This document shows, in pieces, positions 28,270 through 38,600 of a stretch of 64,000 bases of DNA; the stretch's first letter is position 1, and each line of letters starts with the position of its first letter. Source of the DNA: Stieleria magnilauensis (lineage in GTDB: Bacteria; Planctomycetota; Planctomycetia; Pirellulales; Pirellulaceae). A program made the position numbers and the translations under genes. Location of the stretch: NCBI GenBank assembly GCA_007753675.1, contig CP036432.1, positions 9,953,381-10,017,380 of the forward strand, in the 5' to 3' direction. A model generated the notes under the pieces. It had not been told where the DNA came from and ran no database searches. It was given only the letters and a program-made list of their open reading frames with translations.

Positions 28270-29781
28270 ATGTCACGACTTTCGTTCCTGCTCGCATTCG
28301 TGATGGCGATCACTTGCACCGCCACGTCGGCGCAACAAGCCACATCGCTTCAAAACACCGCCGCTGCCAAATCCACAGACAACGCTCTGACCGTGGCGGG
28401 CCTGTTCAAGGACCACATGGTTCTTCAGCGTGAATGCGACGCCGCGATCTGGGGAACGGTAGAAGCTGGGCGCACCGTTGTGGTCGCCCCTTCCTGGACG
28501 CACGACACGTTTACGGCCACCGCGAACGAGCACGGCCATTGGCGCACGTCGATCAAGACGCCGGCAGCGGGAGGCCCCTTCCGGATCGACGTAAACAGCG
28601 GTTCGGAAACGAAGCAACTGTCCGACGTGCTGATCGGCGAAGTCTGGATCTGCTCCGGCCAATCGAACATGCAGTGGAAGCTGCGAGGCTTTGGAGTGGA
28701 CCACTTCAAAGAGGATGTCCAGAAGGCAACGATTTCGACGATTCGGTTCTGCGATGTGCCACAGGTTTTGGCTTTGAATGGCCAGGACGATGTGAATGCT
28801 CGATGGACAGTCTGCAGCCCCGAGACGGCGTTGAACTTCAGCGCGGTGGCGTACTTCTTTGGTTCTCGATTGCACCAAGAACTCGATGTGCCGATCGGAT
28901 TGATCTCCACCAACTGGGGCGGATCTTCGGCAGAGGCATGGACCAGCCCCGAAGTTCTCCAACGCGACTTCCCCGAATTCAATGAGCAGTCTGCGACCTA
29001 CGGCGCGATCGCGGAGCAATCCGGGACCTTGTTCAGCCGCGGTCAGAAACCGCCGAAAGGCTTGAACCAGCGCAGCCCCAGCGTGTTGTTCAACGCCATG
29101 ATCCGGCCGCTGGTTCCGTTCGCTTTCCGTGGCGTCATCTGGTACCAGGGGGAGTCCAACGTGACGCATCCGGAACAGTATCGCCGGTTGTTCCCCGCGA
29201 TGATCCGAGATTGGCGGACTCGCTGGGGGCGTGGCAATTTCCCGTTCTACTTTGTCCAGATTGCTCCCTTCGCCTACAAACAAGAACCTGTCAGCGCGGC
29301 GTTTTTGCGTGAAGCCCAGATGATGTCGCTGTCCGAACCGAACACCGCAATGGTGGTGACGATGGACGTTGGAAATCCAACCAACATTCACCCCAAACCG
29401 AAGAAACCCGTCGGCCAGCGTCTCGCGTTGCTTGCCCTCAAGCACGACTACGGACGAACCGATCTTGTCGCGTCCGGACCGATCTATTCCGGGTACTCCG
29501 TCGAGCAAGACGCCATCCGGATTCACTTTGGAGAATTGGAAAGTGGTCTGGCCAGTCGCGACGGAAAACCGCTGACCCACTTCACCATCGCCGGCGCTGA
29601 CAGAACGTTCGTCGATGCCAGCGCGGTCATCGACGGCGACACGATCGTTGTTCGTAGCGATCAGATCACCAAGCCTGTCGCCGTACGATTTGGCTGGGGT
29701 AGTGGCGACATGACCAATCTATCCAATCAGGCCGGACTGCCCGCATCATCGTTCCGGACCGATGACTGGCCGATTCGTTGA
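28270..29781 (+). CDS. Sialate O-acetylesterase (SASA/SGNH family)
   Basis: 503 residues with a signal peptide (MSRLSFLLAFVMAITCTATSA). The SASA fold is clear: N-terminal Ig-like part with FKDHMVLQRE (about 46-55), the nucleophile block GEVWICSGQSNMQW with Ser132, ISTNWGGSSAEAW, and VIWYQGESNV, the conserved WYQGE motif. Such enzymes take O-acetyl groups off sialic acids, but in planctomycetes and Bacteroidota they more often deacetylate plant or algal polysaccharides such as xylan or pectin. Its place between two sulfatases, 28 bp after the first, points to a polysaccharide carrying both acetyl and sulfate esters. Confidence 0.92.
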   Translation: MSRLSFLLAFVMAITCTATSAQQATSLQNTAAAKSTDNALTVAGLFKDHMVLQRECDAAIWGTVEAGRTVVVAPSWTHDTFTATANEHGHWRTSIKTPAAGGPFRIDVNSGSETKQLSDVLIGEVWICSGQSNMQWKLRGFGVDHFKEDVQKATISTIRFCDVPQVLALNGQDDVNARWTVCSPETALNFSAVAYFFGSRLHQELDVPIGLISTNWGGSSAEAWTSPEVLQRDFPEFNEQSATYGAIAEQSGTLFSRGQKPPKGLNQRSPSVLFNAMIRPLVPFAFRGVIWYQGESNVTHPEQYRRLFPAMIRDWRTRWGRGNFPFYFVQIAPFAYKQEPVSAAFLREAQMMSLSEPNTAMVVTMDVGNPTNIHPKPKKPVGQRLALLALKHDYGRTDLVASGPIYSGYSVEQDAIRIHFGELESGLASRDGKPLTHFTIAGADRTFVDASAVIDGDTIVVRSDQITKPVAVRFGWGSGDMTNLSNQAGLPASSFRTDDWPIR

Positions 29782-29786
29782 CGAGT

Positions 29787-29818
29787 GCCGTCGATGATTG
29801 GGGCCGTCGATGATTGGG
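29787..29818 (+). repeat. 16-bp tandem duplication
   Basis: gccgtcgatgattggg occurs twice back to back between the esterase stop and the second sulfatase. It is probably a simple duplication. Confidence 0.8.
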
Positions 29819-29876
29819 CGACAGGGGCCGTCGCCACACACTGAATCACTCACCCCTACCCGAAAATCTATCTCAA

Positions 29877-31355
29877 ATGAAACGAAACGCTGTACTGACG
29901 CTTGTTGCCGCGACGATCGTTTTCGTCGGCCTGGCCGGGGAAGATTCGCGATCCACGGCCCATGCCGCCGAGCCCCAACGGCCCAACATCATCTACATCA
30001 TGCTCGACGAGTGGGGCTACTTCGAATCGGGGCACATGGGAAACACCGATCTGTTGACCCCGAACATCGACCGTTTCGCACAAGAGGGCATGCGGTTGAC
30101 CAATGCCTACGCAGGTGCTCCCGTCTGCGGCCCGACCCGCTGTTCGCTGCTGACCGGTCTCCATGCCGGACACATGTCGATGCGAAAGAACGACGGGTTT
30201 TCACCGATTCGCGCAGAAGAACCCACTCTGGGCAGCATGCTCAAGCAACAGGGGTACGCCACGGGTGGATTCGGCAAGTGGGGCATCGGCGGACGCGGCA
30301 CTTCCGGTGTCCCCGAACAGCACGGCTTCGATTTGTTCTTCGGCTACTACGACCAAGTCCACGCCCACACGTTTTATCCGCGCTACCTGATTCGAAACAG
30401 CGTCGAGGTGCCACTGCCAGGCAATCCCGGACTGAGCTTCTACGAAGGCGAGACCCATGCCCATCTCGCAATCTTCGATGAGTCGTTGAAGTTCATCCGC
30501 AAGAACAAAGACCAAAGCTTCTTCTGCTATCTTCCCTGGACGCCGCCCCATGGTCTGTGGGGCATTGATGAAGACGATCCCTCCTGGCAACTCTTCAAAG
30601 ACAAACCGTGGACTGCGGGCCAGCAGACAGAAAATGATGCCAAGGTCTATGCCGCGTTCTTGCATCTGATCGACCGCCAGCTCGGGCAGATCATCAGCCT
30701 GTTGAAAGAGTTAAAGATTGACGACAACACCGTGATCTTTCTCTGCGGCGACAACGGTGGACAGGACTATTTTGCGACCCCGGAACGGCCACACGGATTC
30801 TTCGGTCCTAATCTGAACCCCGAGACCGGCGAACGTTTTCGCGCCGGGAAAGGATCGCTGTATGAAGGCGGCCTCAAGGTGCCCTATCTGGTGCGTTGGC
30901 CGGGCAAAATCGAGCCGGCTTCGGTCTCGGATCACTTGCTCTACTATCCGGACATCATGCCGACACTCGCGGCCATCGCCGGCGCGGCGTGCCCGGCCAC
31001 CGATGGCCTGTCGTTCGCCCCCACCCTGTTCGGGCAACCCGATCAGCCCACGCACCCCTTTCTGTACTGGGAATACCAAGGCCAGACGGCGGTACGGATG
31101 AATCAGTGGAAAGCCTATCGAGGCAGAAGCGGAAGCTGGGAACTGTACGACCTCTCCCAAGACGTCGAAGAAAAACAGAACGTCGCAAACGAACATCCGG
31201 ACGTCCTGAAGCAGCTCATCGCACAGGCCGACGAGGCACACGACCCGGTTCGACCCGGCGAAATTTACGACCGTCAGTTGACCGACAAGGACCATCGCCA
31301 AGCTCCACACAAAGGAAACCTGGAATTCTTGAAGCGTAGCAGTGGGGCCAACTGA
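29877..31355 (+). CDS. Secreted sulfatase (second copy, altered metal motif)
   Basis: 492 residues from the ATG at 29877 (MKRNAVLTLVAATIVFVGLA, cleavage near AHA-A). The start 21 codons earlier is rejected because it would bury the signal peptide. The formylglycine site is C84-G-P-T-R88, followed by CSLLTG. The first metal motif reads LDEWGYFESGHMG where most S1 sulfatases have DDLGYGD, so the second Asp is replaced by Glu; the family variant is known to me from planctomycete sulfatases but not its substrate. Later motifs are normal: GKWGIGGRG, LCGDNGGQD, GGLKVPYLVRWPG. It is the third gene of the cluster, 95 bp after the esterase, and probably works on the same glycan. It converges on a minus-strand secreted protein. 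Confidence 0.92.
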   Translation: MKRNAVLTLVAATIVFVGLAGEDSRSTAHAAEPQRPNIIYIMLDEWGYFESGHMGNTDLLTPNIDRFAQEGMRLTNAYAGAPVCGPTRCSLLTGLHAGHMSMRKNDGFSPIRAEEPTLGSMLKQQGYATGGFGKWGIGGRGTSGVPEQHGFDLFFGYYDQVHAHTFYPRYLIRNSVEVPLPGNPGLSFYEGETHAHLAIFDESLKFIRKNKDQSFFCYLPWTPPHGLWGIDEDDPSWQLFKDKPWTAGQQTENDAKVYAAFLHLIDRQLGQIISLLKELKIDDNTVIFLCGDNGGQDYFATPERPHGFFGPNLNPETGERFRAGKGSLYEGGLKVPYLVRWPGKIEPASVSDHLLYYPDIMPTLAAIAGAACPATDGLSFAPTLFGQPDQPTHPFLYWEYQGQTAVRMNQWKAYRGRSGSWELYDLSQDVEEKQNVANEHPDVLKQLIAQADEAHDPVRPGEIYDRQLTDKDHRQAPHKGNLEFLKRSSGAN

Positions 31356-31377
31356 CGCGGCGAAACGTCCCGCGATC

Positions 31378-31408
31378 GATAGGGCCATTAGGACTTGTGG
31401 GGCCTATC
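31378..31408. terminator. Possible terminator between convergent genes
   Basis: An imperfect stem (gataggGcc at 31378-31386 against ggGcctatc at 31400-31408) lies just after the sulfatase stop and is followed by a short T-rich stretch (CCGTTTTAG). It lies between convergent genes, where a bidirectional terminator is expected. Confidence 0.35.
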
Positions 31409-31552
31409 CGTTTTAGATGTCCTATGGGCCCGATTGCCACCATCGCTGCCCCGGCAACCTGGATGAGCCGAACAAGAAAGCGAGATATCCAACTTCGCCC
31501 ATGCTGAAGCCTCACCCCTCCACGTCGGCGCTAGCGATGCGAGGGTCCAGGC

Positions 31553-32374
31553 TTATTGCGATTCGGTCTCCTGGTGTTTGAAGCGATACAAGGAGTACGG
31601 CTCTCGTCCTCTCATAGCGACAGGATAGGGCATCTTCTCGACATGCCATATTTCCCGGCCCCTCAATTTGGCCGTAAATTCAAGGGCAGCCATCCGCATC
31701 ATCGCAAGATGCCACTGAAGAGTGCCCGAATCGTTCTTTCTTGATTCGATTAAAACGATCACTTCCGGATCGGTCCCTTGCACGAATGAAAATAGTGCGC
31801 CATCAAGGACGTTCGATTTGTCGTTGCCATACCGAAAGAGCGGCTGAGAAAGTAATCGCAAGTTATACTTCTCTCCTTCCTTATTAATACTCGTGACTTC
31901 CAACTGCCGCGTGATCGATCGCATTTGTCGAAGCCGCACGAAGGGGGATTCATCGACGATGGGTGCTTGAGTGATTGGCTTCAATTGGACGCCTGGCTTC
32001 GTGGTTTTCCATACCAATTTACCGTCGTGTGACCCCTCGACAGGCCTGGCTGATAGCGAATGAAATTCGTGGGTCGCGTGCTTGTGAGGCTCGTACCATT
32101 GCAAAATAGACCCAATGACTTCTGGCCGACCGTCTTCGGTCCAAACGAAGACATTGCCATAAATGACGCCAATCACCGGGTTGGACCAATGCAGAAGCGA
32201 ATTGGGATGGAACGTCAGGCTTTCCGACGGATCGTCTGCGAGCCGAAACTCGTAATGCGATGCCGCCTCCGTTGTGGTTTTAAGCGCCTCGGCAATACGA
32301 GGATCCGGTTCTTCAGTCGCGCTCGTACCAGCCAAGGAAACTGAGAACAGAGCGAACGCAAAAATTCTTCGCAT
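31553..32374 (-). CDS. Secreted protein of unknown function (planctomycete-type)
   Basis: 273 residues from the ATG at 32374; GGAGGT lies 4 nt upstream (32379-32384). An upstream start 8 codons earlier would include the Shine-Dalgarno, so it is rejected. A signal peptide (MRRIFAFALFSVSLAGTSA) is followed by a mature beta-rich body with conserved-looking blocks: LTFHPNSLLHWSNPV, GNVFVWTEDGRPEVIGS, YEPHKHATHEFHSLS, LLSQPLFRY, and RYKH-like RFKHQETE at the end. I have the impression that this body recurs in planctomycete genomes, but I cannot name a family or function. It lies 278 bp downstream of the giant gene and may be read with it. Confidence 0.8.
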   Translation of the reverse strand: MRRIFAFALFSVSLAGTSATEEPDPRIAEALKTTTEAASHYEFRLADDPSESLTFHPNSLLHWSNPVIGVIYGNVFVWTEDGRPEVIGSILQWYEPHKHATHEFHSLSARPVEGSHDGKLVWKTTKPGVQLKPITQAPIVDESPFVRLRQMRSITRQLEVTSINKEGEKYNLRLLSQPLFRYGNDKSNVLDGALFSFVQGTDPEVIVLIESRKNDSGTLQWHLAMMRMAALEFTAKLRGREIWHVEKMPYPVAMRGREPYSLYRFKHQETESQ

Positions 32375-32378
32375 CAGG

Positions 32379-32384
32379 ACCTCC
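32379..32384 (-). promoter_or_regulatory. Shine-Dalgarno of the secreted unknown gene
   Basis: GGAGGT on the minus strand, 4 nt ahead of the ATG at 32374. It rules out the longer start. Confidence 0.55.
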
Positions 32385-32651
32385 GGTCGATCTGGCACAC
32401 GAGTACATAAAGTTTTGAGATTGATGCCAAAATCCTACCAGACCGAACCAATACAGACAACATGTCTACTTCCGCTTTAGGTGAATGAAAACGGCACTTG
32501 TTCACCCAAGGCACCAATCCACCGTACGGTGCACCCACAAATTCAGTGGCCCCGACCGCAGCTCTGCCTGGGTCTACATTGCCCATCGTCGTGCTCCATT
32601 TCACTTGGACGGCACCACGCGGAAGTCTTGATTAGCGGTAAGGCGCGCCGC
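32385..32651. other. Intergenic region between giant gene end and secreted protein gene
   Basis: 267 bp with no gene I can support. One minus-strand frame of about 76 codons has no recognisable feature and ends at the next gene's start; it is treated as chance. No strong terminator is visible. Confidence 0.45.
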
Positions 32652-35600
32652 TCAATCGAACCGCAGCGTTCGCAGGAACCGCTGGCCGAAGCGTCCGTAG
32701 TCTTGGCCGTCGACGTCGCCGTCTCCGTCGCTGTCCAGGGCATCGTTGAACCCGGTTTGACCTTCGTTTTTCAAGAACGTCAATCCGAATCGTCCGTAGT
32801 CCTGGCCGTCGACGTCGCGGTCACCGTCGCTATCACCGAACAAGCGAAAGAACCCGTCGGCGGCTTCTTCGCCGAGTTGATACAGGCCTCCGTCGACGCC
32901 ATCGCCGTCGGCATCAAAGTTCAGACCGCCGACCGTCGACCGAACCTTGTCGCCGTCGATCGTCAATTGATAATTCCCGTCGATCAGGGATCCGCCGGCC
33001 TCGGTGTAGATGCCGGCAAACGTCAACGTCGCGGTCGTCTTTCCACCGCTGTGGTCGAGCGTGATGGTGAAATCCACGTCGCCACCGAGATCCCGATGAC
33101 GGACCGCAAACGCCCCCGGATCGACGTCGACCTGCGTGTCAAACGCGATCGAAAGCGACGAAAGCAGCGAACGCTGTTGCGAACCGCCGGCCAGATCGAT
33201 CGGTGCCATTTCAAGCCGATCGACGACGTCCAGACGAACCGCTTTCTCCAGTGTCAATCCCGTCGTGTCGGTCACGCTTAACCGGATCCGATACTCCGCT
33301 TGTGCCTCATAATCGACGACCTGACCTTGCTTGAGAAACAGTTGATTTCCGACCACGTTGAATTTGGAATTGTCTGCGTCATCGATTCCTGAGACCAAGG
33401 CATAGGAATGTCCGGTCGGCGTGTCGCTGTCGACCGTCGACAGCTGTGCGATGAGCGTGTCAGACGCGGTGGTATCCAGATTTTCAACGATGCCGGCAGC
33501 CGAAAGCGTGAGGTCGCCCGGCGCGATCGGATCGTAAACGCTGCCGAAGTTAATTCCGTCAAGGGTCTGTCCGGAGGCGACGGTGACCGACTGGAAGACG
33601 GTTGCGTCGGTGAGTTGATCGATGCTGACCGAGTAGAGATTCCCGCCCGCCGTCGTGGGCGAGGTCAGGTTGTTCGCGGCGGAATTGAAGGTCACGGTGG
33701 AACCGTCGTTGGAGATTCGGACCCAATCGGTGCGACCGTTGCCGGCTCCCCCGGAGATCGATCGACTGAGCAACGTCACCCTGTCGTTGGCAACGTCGTA
33801 CAAAAACGCATCGCTGCCTCCATCGGTATCATCGTCGGTCAGGTTGCTGGCCCAAGAGTTGAACACCACCCACCGCCCGTCGCCGCTGATTGTCGGCAGG
33901 ACGGCAGATTGATTGGGTCCGAATCCGTCTCGGTCGCGTCCGATCATCCGTAGTTCGCCTGTCGTTCGGTCTTTCAGATAGACTTGCGTGCCGACGGCGC
34001 CGGGGACATTGTCCAGCGTTGTTGCATTGGAGTGGAAGACAACGTACCGACCGTCATCGGAAATGCTGACGTTGTGAACATTGGCGTCACTTTGAACGCC
34101 GCTGGCCGTGACGCTGACGCGTTCGGTGATGCCCGTGTCTCGGTCCAGCACAAACGCGTCGGAAACGCCGTTGGTATCCCCGGCGACCAGATTGTCGGCC
34201 CAACTCCAATAGGCGACAAAACGGCCGTCGGCGCTGAGGTGGCTGTTGTGCGTGTTCCCGCCGCTGGCCTGACTGCCGTCGGGGGCCAGATTGATCCGCT
34301 CGGTCGTTCCCTGCTGAAGATCGCGGAGGAACAGATCAAACACGCCATTGGTATCGCCGGGTACGAGATCAGTTGCATTGGACCAAAACGTGACATAGCG
34401 CCCATCGTCACTGAATCCCGGGCTGTAGCTATAACTGTTTGCCGTCGAACTTCCGGTCGAAAGGCTCGGATCGACGGCGCTGATCAAGGTTGTCGTGCCG
34501 AGCTGTCGGTCACGGACAAAGATGTCCAGCGTGTCGTTGTTGTCGTTGGCCACGAAGTTTGTCGAATAGGACCAGAACACGACGTATCGTCCGTCGGCAC
34601 TCACGACCGGATGCAAGCTCCGTCCGTTGCTGGCCGCTTCGTCACTGGAGACCGTGATCAGTTCTAACTGACCGGCTGCCGTGTCCAGAACGTAGATGTC
34701 CGCTCCGGTATAGGTGTCTTCGGCCAGCAGCGTGTTGTACGTCGAAAATGCGATGAACGCTCCGCCGTCGCTGATCGACGAATCATAAAAGGGATTCGTT
34801 CCGGTGTTCTCGCCCGCGACATACCCGTTGGCAACCACATGTTGAACATCAAACGTTTCTGCGAACGGATATGTCGGTCGCCAGCCGATCGGCAAGACTT
34901 GGACCACATCGTGGATTCCCGGAGTCACATCATCGAACCGATAGCGACCGGTTTCGTCGATTCCATTGGTCGCCGGATCGTCAGAGGCTGTCACGACGAA
35001 TGGCTCGCCTGAGTCAAGCTGGCCGTTGCGGTTGTCATCTAAAAACACGGTCCGACCGGCTAGCCGGCTCTCACCGCTGTCCATCGCGCCGTCGGCATTC
35101 GAATCATCCCACAACACGCCTCCGATGGACGCCGGCCCGTCGACTTGTTGAAAGAAATTTAGCTCGGAATGATCGACACCGGGTGCCGCGCGGACGACGT
35201 GCTCGCTCGACGCGACCGATGCGGCGCCGATTCCATACGGAGCTTGGACTGTCGCCACGTTGCGGATGAATCCCTCCAGTAACGATTCCACACGAATCTG
35301 CCCTCCATAGGCTCGGTAGATTTCGCCCTCCGCTCCGGAGAGCCCCGTGGTCCCGAGGTTGGTCGCAATTCGCGGTTCATAGAGACCTGTCGCGGGATCA
35401 AGAATGATTGTGCCGCCGCCGGAATGCAAACGCGTCATCAAACGTGTGACGTCGGACGTCTCGCCTAAATTGTCTTGGAAATTGACTCCCAATGGAACGG
35501 ACGGATTGACGGCGTTCACGTCGATCGTCTCGACCACCTGCATCGTGTCGACGTCGATTTTGTACAGCAAATTGCTCGATGCATCGATCGCGTACACTCG

Positions 35601-38600
35601 GTCGTCGATCGCCGCCAGCCCGCCGTACTCACCCGTGGGAAGCGGGATCGAGTTGAGTGTCTGTCCGTCATCGGGATCAAGTTTCCAGAGCGTCGAATTT
35701 GCCGAATAGAACAGCCCCGAATCGTCGAGCGCCAAACCGGCTAGCGTCGTGCTCGTGCCGGGAGCTGGGAATTCACGAAGCAGTTGGCCGGTGATCGGAT
35801 CGTATTTTCGAATCGTCGAAACACCTTGATCGACATCCAGCGAATAGAGCGAGACGGCGTCCCTATCGGTCAGTACTTCTAAACTGACCGGTTGATCCAC
35901 TCGCACGGTGTAGTCACCTGGCGTGAGCCCTTGGAACGAATAGGATCCATCAGCTGCGGAGAGCGTTTCGGGTTCGCCGCTGTCGAATCGACCGTTACGA
36001 TTGGAATCGATATAAACACGGACTCCGATCGCAGCTGTTTCGCCACCATCGGCCGCGCGATTCTTGTTGAAATCATCCAGCACCGTTCCAGAGATCGTCG
36101 ACGTCGTGGAACGGTGCCCCAAATCAATTCCCGCCGCGCCGGCGGCGGAGGTGACGGTCGCGACGATCCCCGAGTCGACGAATGCTCCACCGCCCAACCC
36201 CGATGTCGCGGGATTACCGAGGGTGCGGAGCAGATTGTACTGGCTATCATAGACATCCAAGTTGCCTTGGCTGCCCGAAGACCGCACGAACAACTCGCCC
36301 CCCACGGCCGCCGCACTCCAATCGCCGTCATCGGTCCGCGGCAAATCGATCACGGACGTCATCCGCGCCGTCAAGGGATCGATCACAAAGACACGAGAAT
36401 CGACGTTGGAAAAGGCCAAAATCGACTGACCGTCCGGCGATTCGCTCAGCGAGAGCGACAATTGTGGCAATCCGTTGAGTTCATTGGCCGGGTCGATGTA
36501 GCGAGAGATCGGCATCGCCCCGTAGTATTCGTTCGTGTCCGCGTCGAAACGCAGCAACTGCATCGGCATCCCACCGCCGTTGGTCAACAGATAGATCGTG
36601 CCATCGATGACAACGGGACCTTGCGAGAACACCGACGTGGACCCATTGCCCGGCAGCGGCGTTTGATCGAGCAGACGGCCATCGAGAGCAACTTCGAACA
36701 GCAGGTCCAGGTTGTTATCCACGACGATCAACCGCTTCCCATCGAACGCGGCGGTGTACGGCAAGTCAACGGGGATCGTCGTGTCGATCGAACTCAATCG
36801 GTCTCCCGTCAGGGGATTGAGTTCACGGATTTGCAGAAAGTAGCCCGTCGGACTTCCTGCATTGCTGACTCGTGCGACGCCGAACAGACGATCGGTGACA
36901 CTGCTGATCGTGGTCGGCCGAAAATGATCGGGTGACTCGGCACGAACCAGGTGCCGTCCCAGGGGGACGCCGGCAAACAGGTACGTCCCGTCGGCGGCGC
37001 TGACGGTTTGGGGCTCCCCAGGATCGGCAAACCCGTTGGCGTTTTCATCGAGAAAGACGGTGATGCCGGCCAACGGTGCTTCACCCGCGTCTCGTATCCC
37101 ATTGCCATTGTCGTCAACGAACTGAACGCCGCTGATCGTGCCGGCCGCGGGTTGGTTTCCGAAATCGACGTCGGTGACGGAATCGTTTTGCGCCACCCAG
37201 ACGGTGTGCTCGGCGGGCAGGTCGACGTCGGCGCCATAATCACTGACCGTGCCTGAGATCGCCGAATAAAGATTGCGATAGGTGACAGCCCCCGGAACGT
37301 TGTAGGGCTCGGTGGACGTCGTCGCGATCGTGCGCAGCGAGGTGCCATAGGTTGCGTAGGTGAACGATTCGCCTCCGGCAGCAGCCAGGTAGGCGGTCCA
37401 AGGAAAACCATGCGTCGGCGTGTGCGGGATGATCAGCCCCGTACGGAAGTCGACGTTGTACGTTCCCGAACGCATCTCGAGGAGAAAACTCTCACGATCG
37501 ACCGCGGCTCCCTGCGTCGAAATCACGTACCCCAGTCCGGTGATGTTGTTGATCGCATGAATGTCCAGTTGTGTGATCACCCGGCGCCGCTGAAGGTCAA
37601 ATTGCTCGATGCCAACGCCGCCCTGCTGGGTCATGTAGGCGACGCCGTCACGGATTTCGATCGCGTCTTTCAACCCCGGCGTGGTCGGAATTGTCTCCAA
37701 AACTTCACCGCTGTCCGGATCGATTCGGAACAATTGATTTGACTTGGCCAAATACAGATCGCCTTCATAGATCGTCATTCCGGCGTGGGTTTCGACGGAT
37801 CCGGGTGAAGGGAATTGGTTCAACACCGCTCCCGATTCGGTGTCGATTTCATAGATCGTTGAAACACCGGCGTCGGTCGCCTGAGTGAACAGCCTGGTGA
37901 TCGATTCCGCGACGGCAAATCCGTCGTGGTCGGCCGGTGACACCTGCCGAACGGTGTAGCGATCGGGGACCAAGCCCACGATCGTGTAGTCGCCGTTTTG
38001 ATCACTGACCGCCGAGGGTTCGCCGGAATCGAATTGCCGGTTGCCGTCCAGGTCGACATACACCGTCACATCAGCCAGCGCGGGTTCACCCGCATCAATG
38101 GACCCGCTGACGTCCAAATCCTTGGCAACATTGCCGCTGATCGATGCCAGTTCGGCGTGGTGAAAATGATTGACATCGGCGACTGATTCACGCTCGGCAA
38201 GCGTGACAACAACCCCATTGTCGCGATACAGCCCAGCCGCGAGCCCCTGCTGTGCCGGGAATCCGTTCAACGATCGATTGACGCCGCCGGAGTTACTGTA
38301 AACGATGATCTGACCGTCCGTGTTGGTAAACGGCACCGGGTAGGCCACGAACACTTCGTCGCCGATCCGCGCCATCCCGCGTTCCGTATCCTGGGTATTG
38401 AAATCGTTGACCAATTCGGCGGTCTGCGAGAACGGATCGATCTGCAGCCAATGGTTCAGGAACGGCGCCGAGGCGCTCACGCCGACGATGAGGTTCCGAC
38501 CGTCGGCTGAAGTCGTGCTGGCACGCTGCAGGGAAAGCGTGACACCCGGCGTCGCCGGTGGATTGGTCAACGTGATCAGGCCAATCCGTTCCCAGTCGCC

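Noticed and set aside
28273-29580. 435-codon minus-strand frame over the acetylesterase
   Set aside because: Antisense shadow of a clear SASA gene; no domain visible.
32430-32604. Possible transposase or gene remnant between the giant gene and the secreted protein gene
   Set aside because: The frame has no family motif I can name, no Shine-Dalgarno and no repeat ends.
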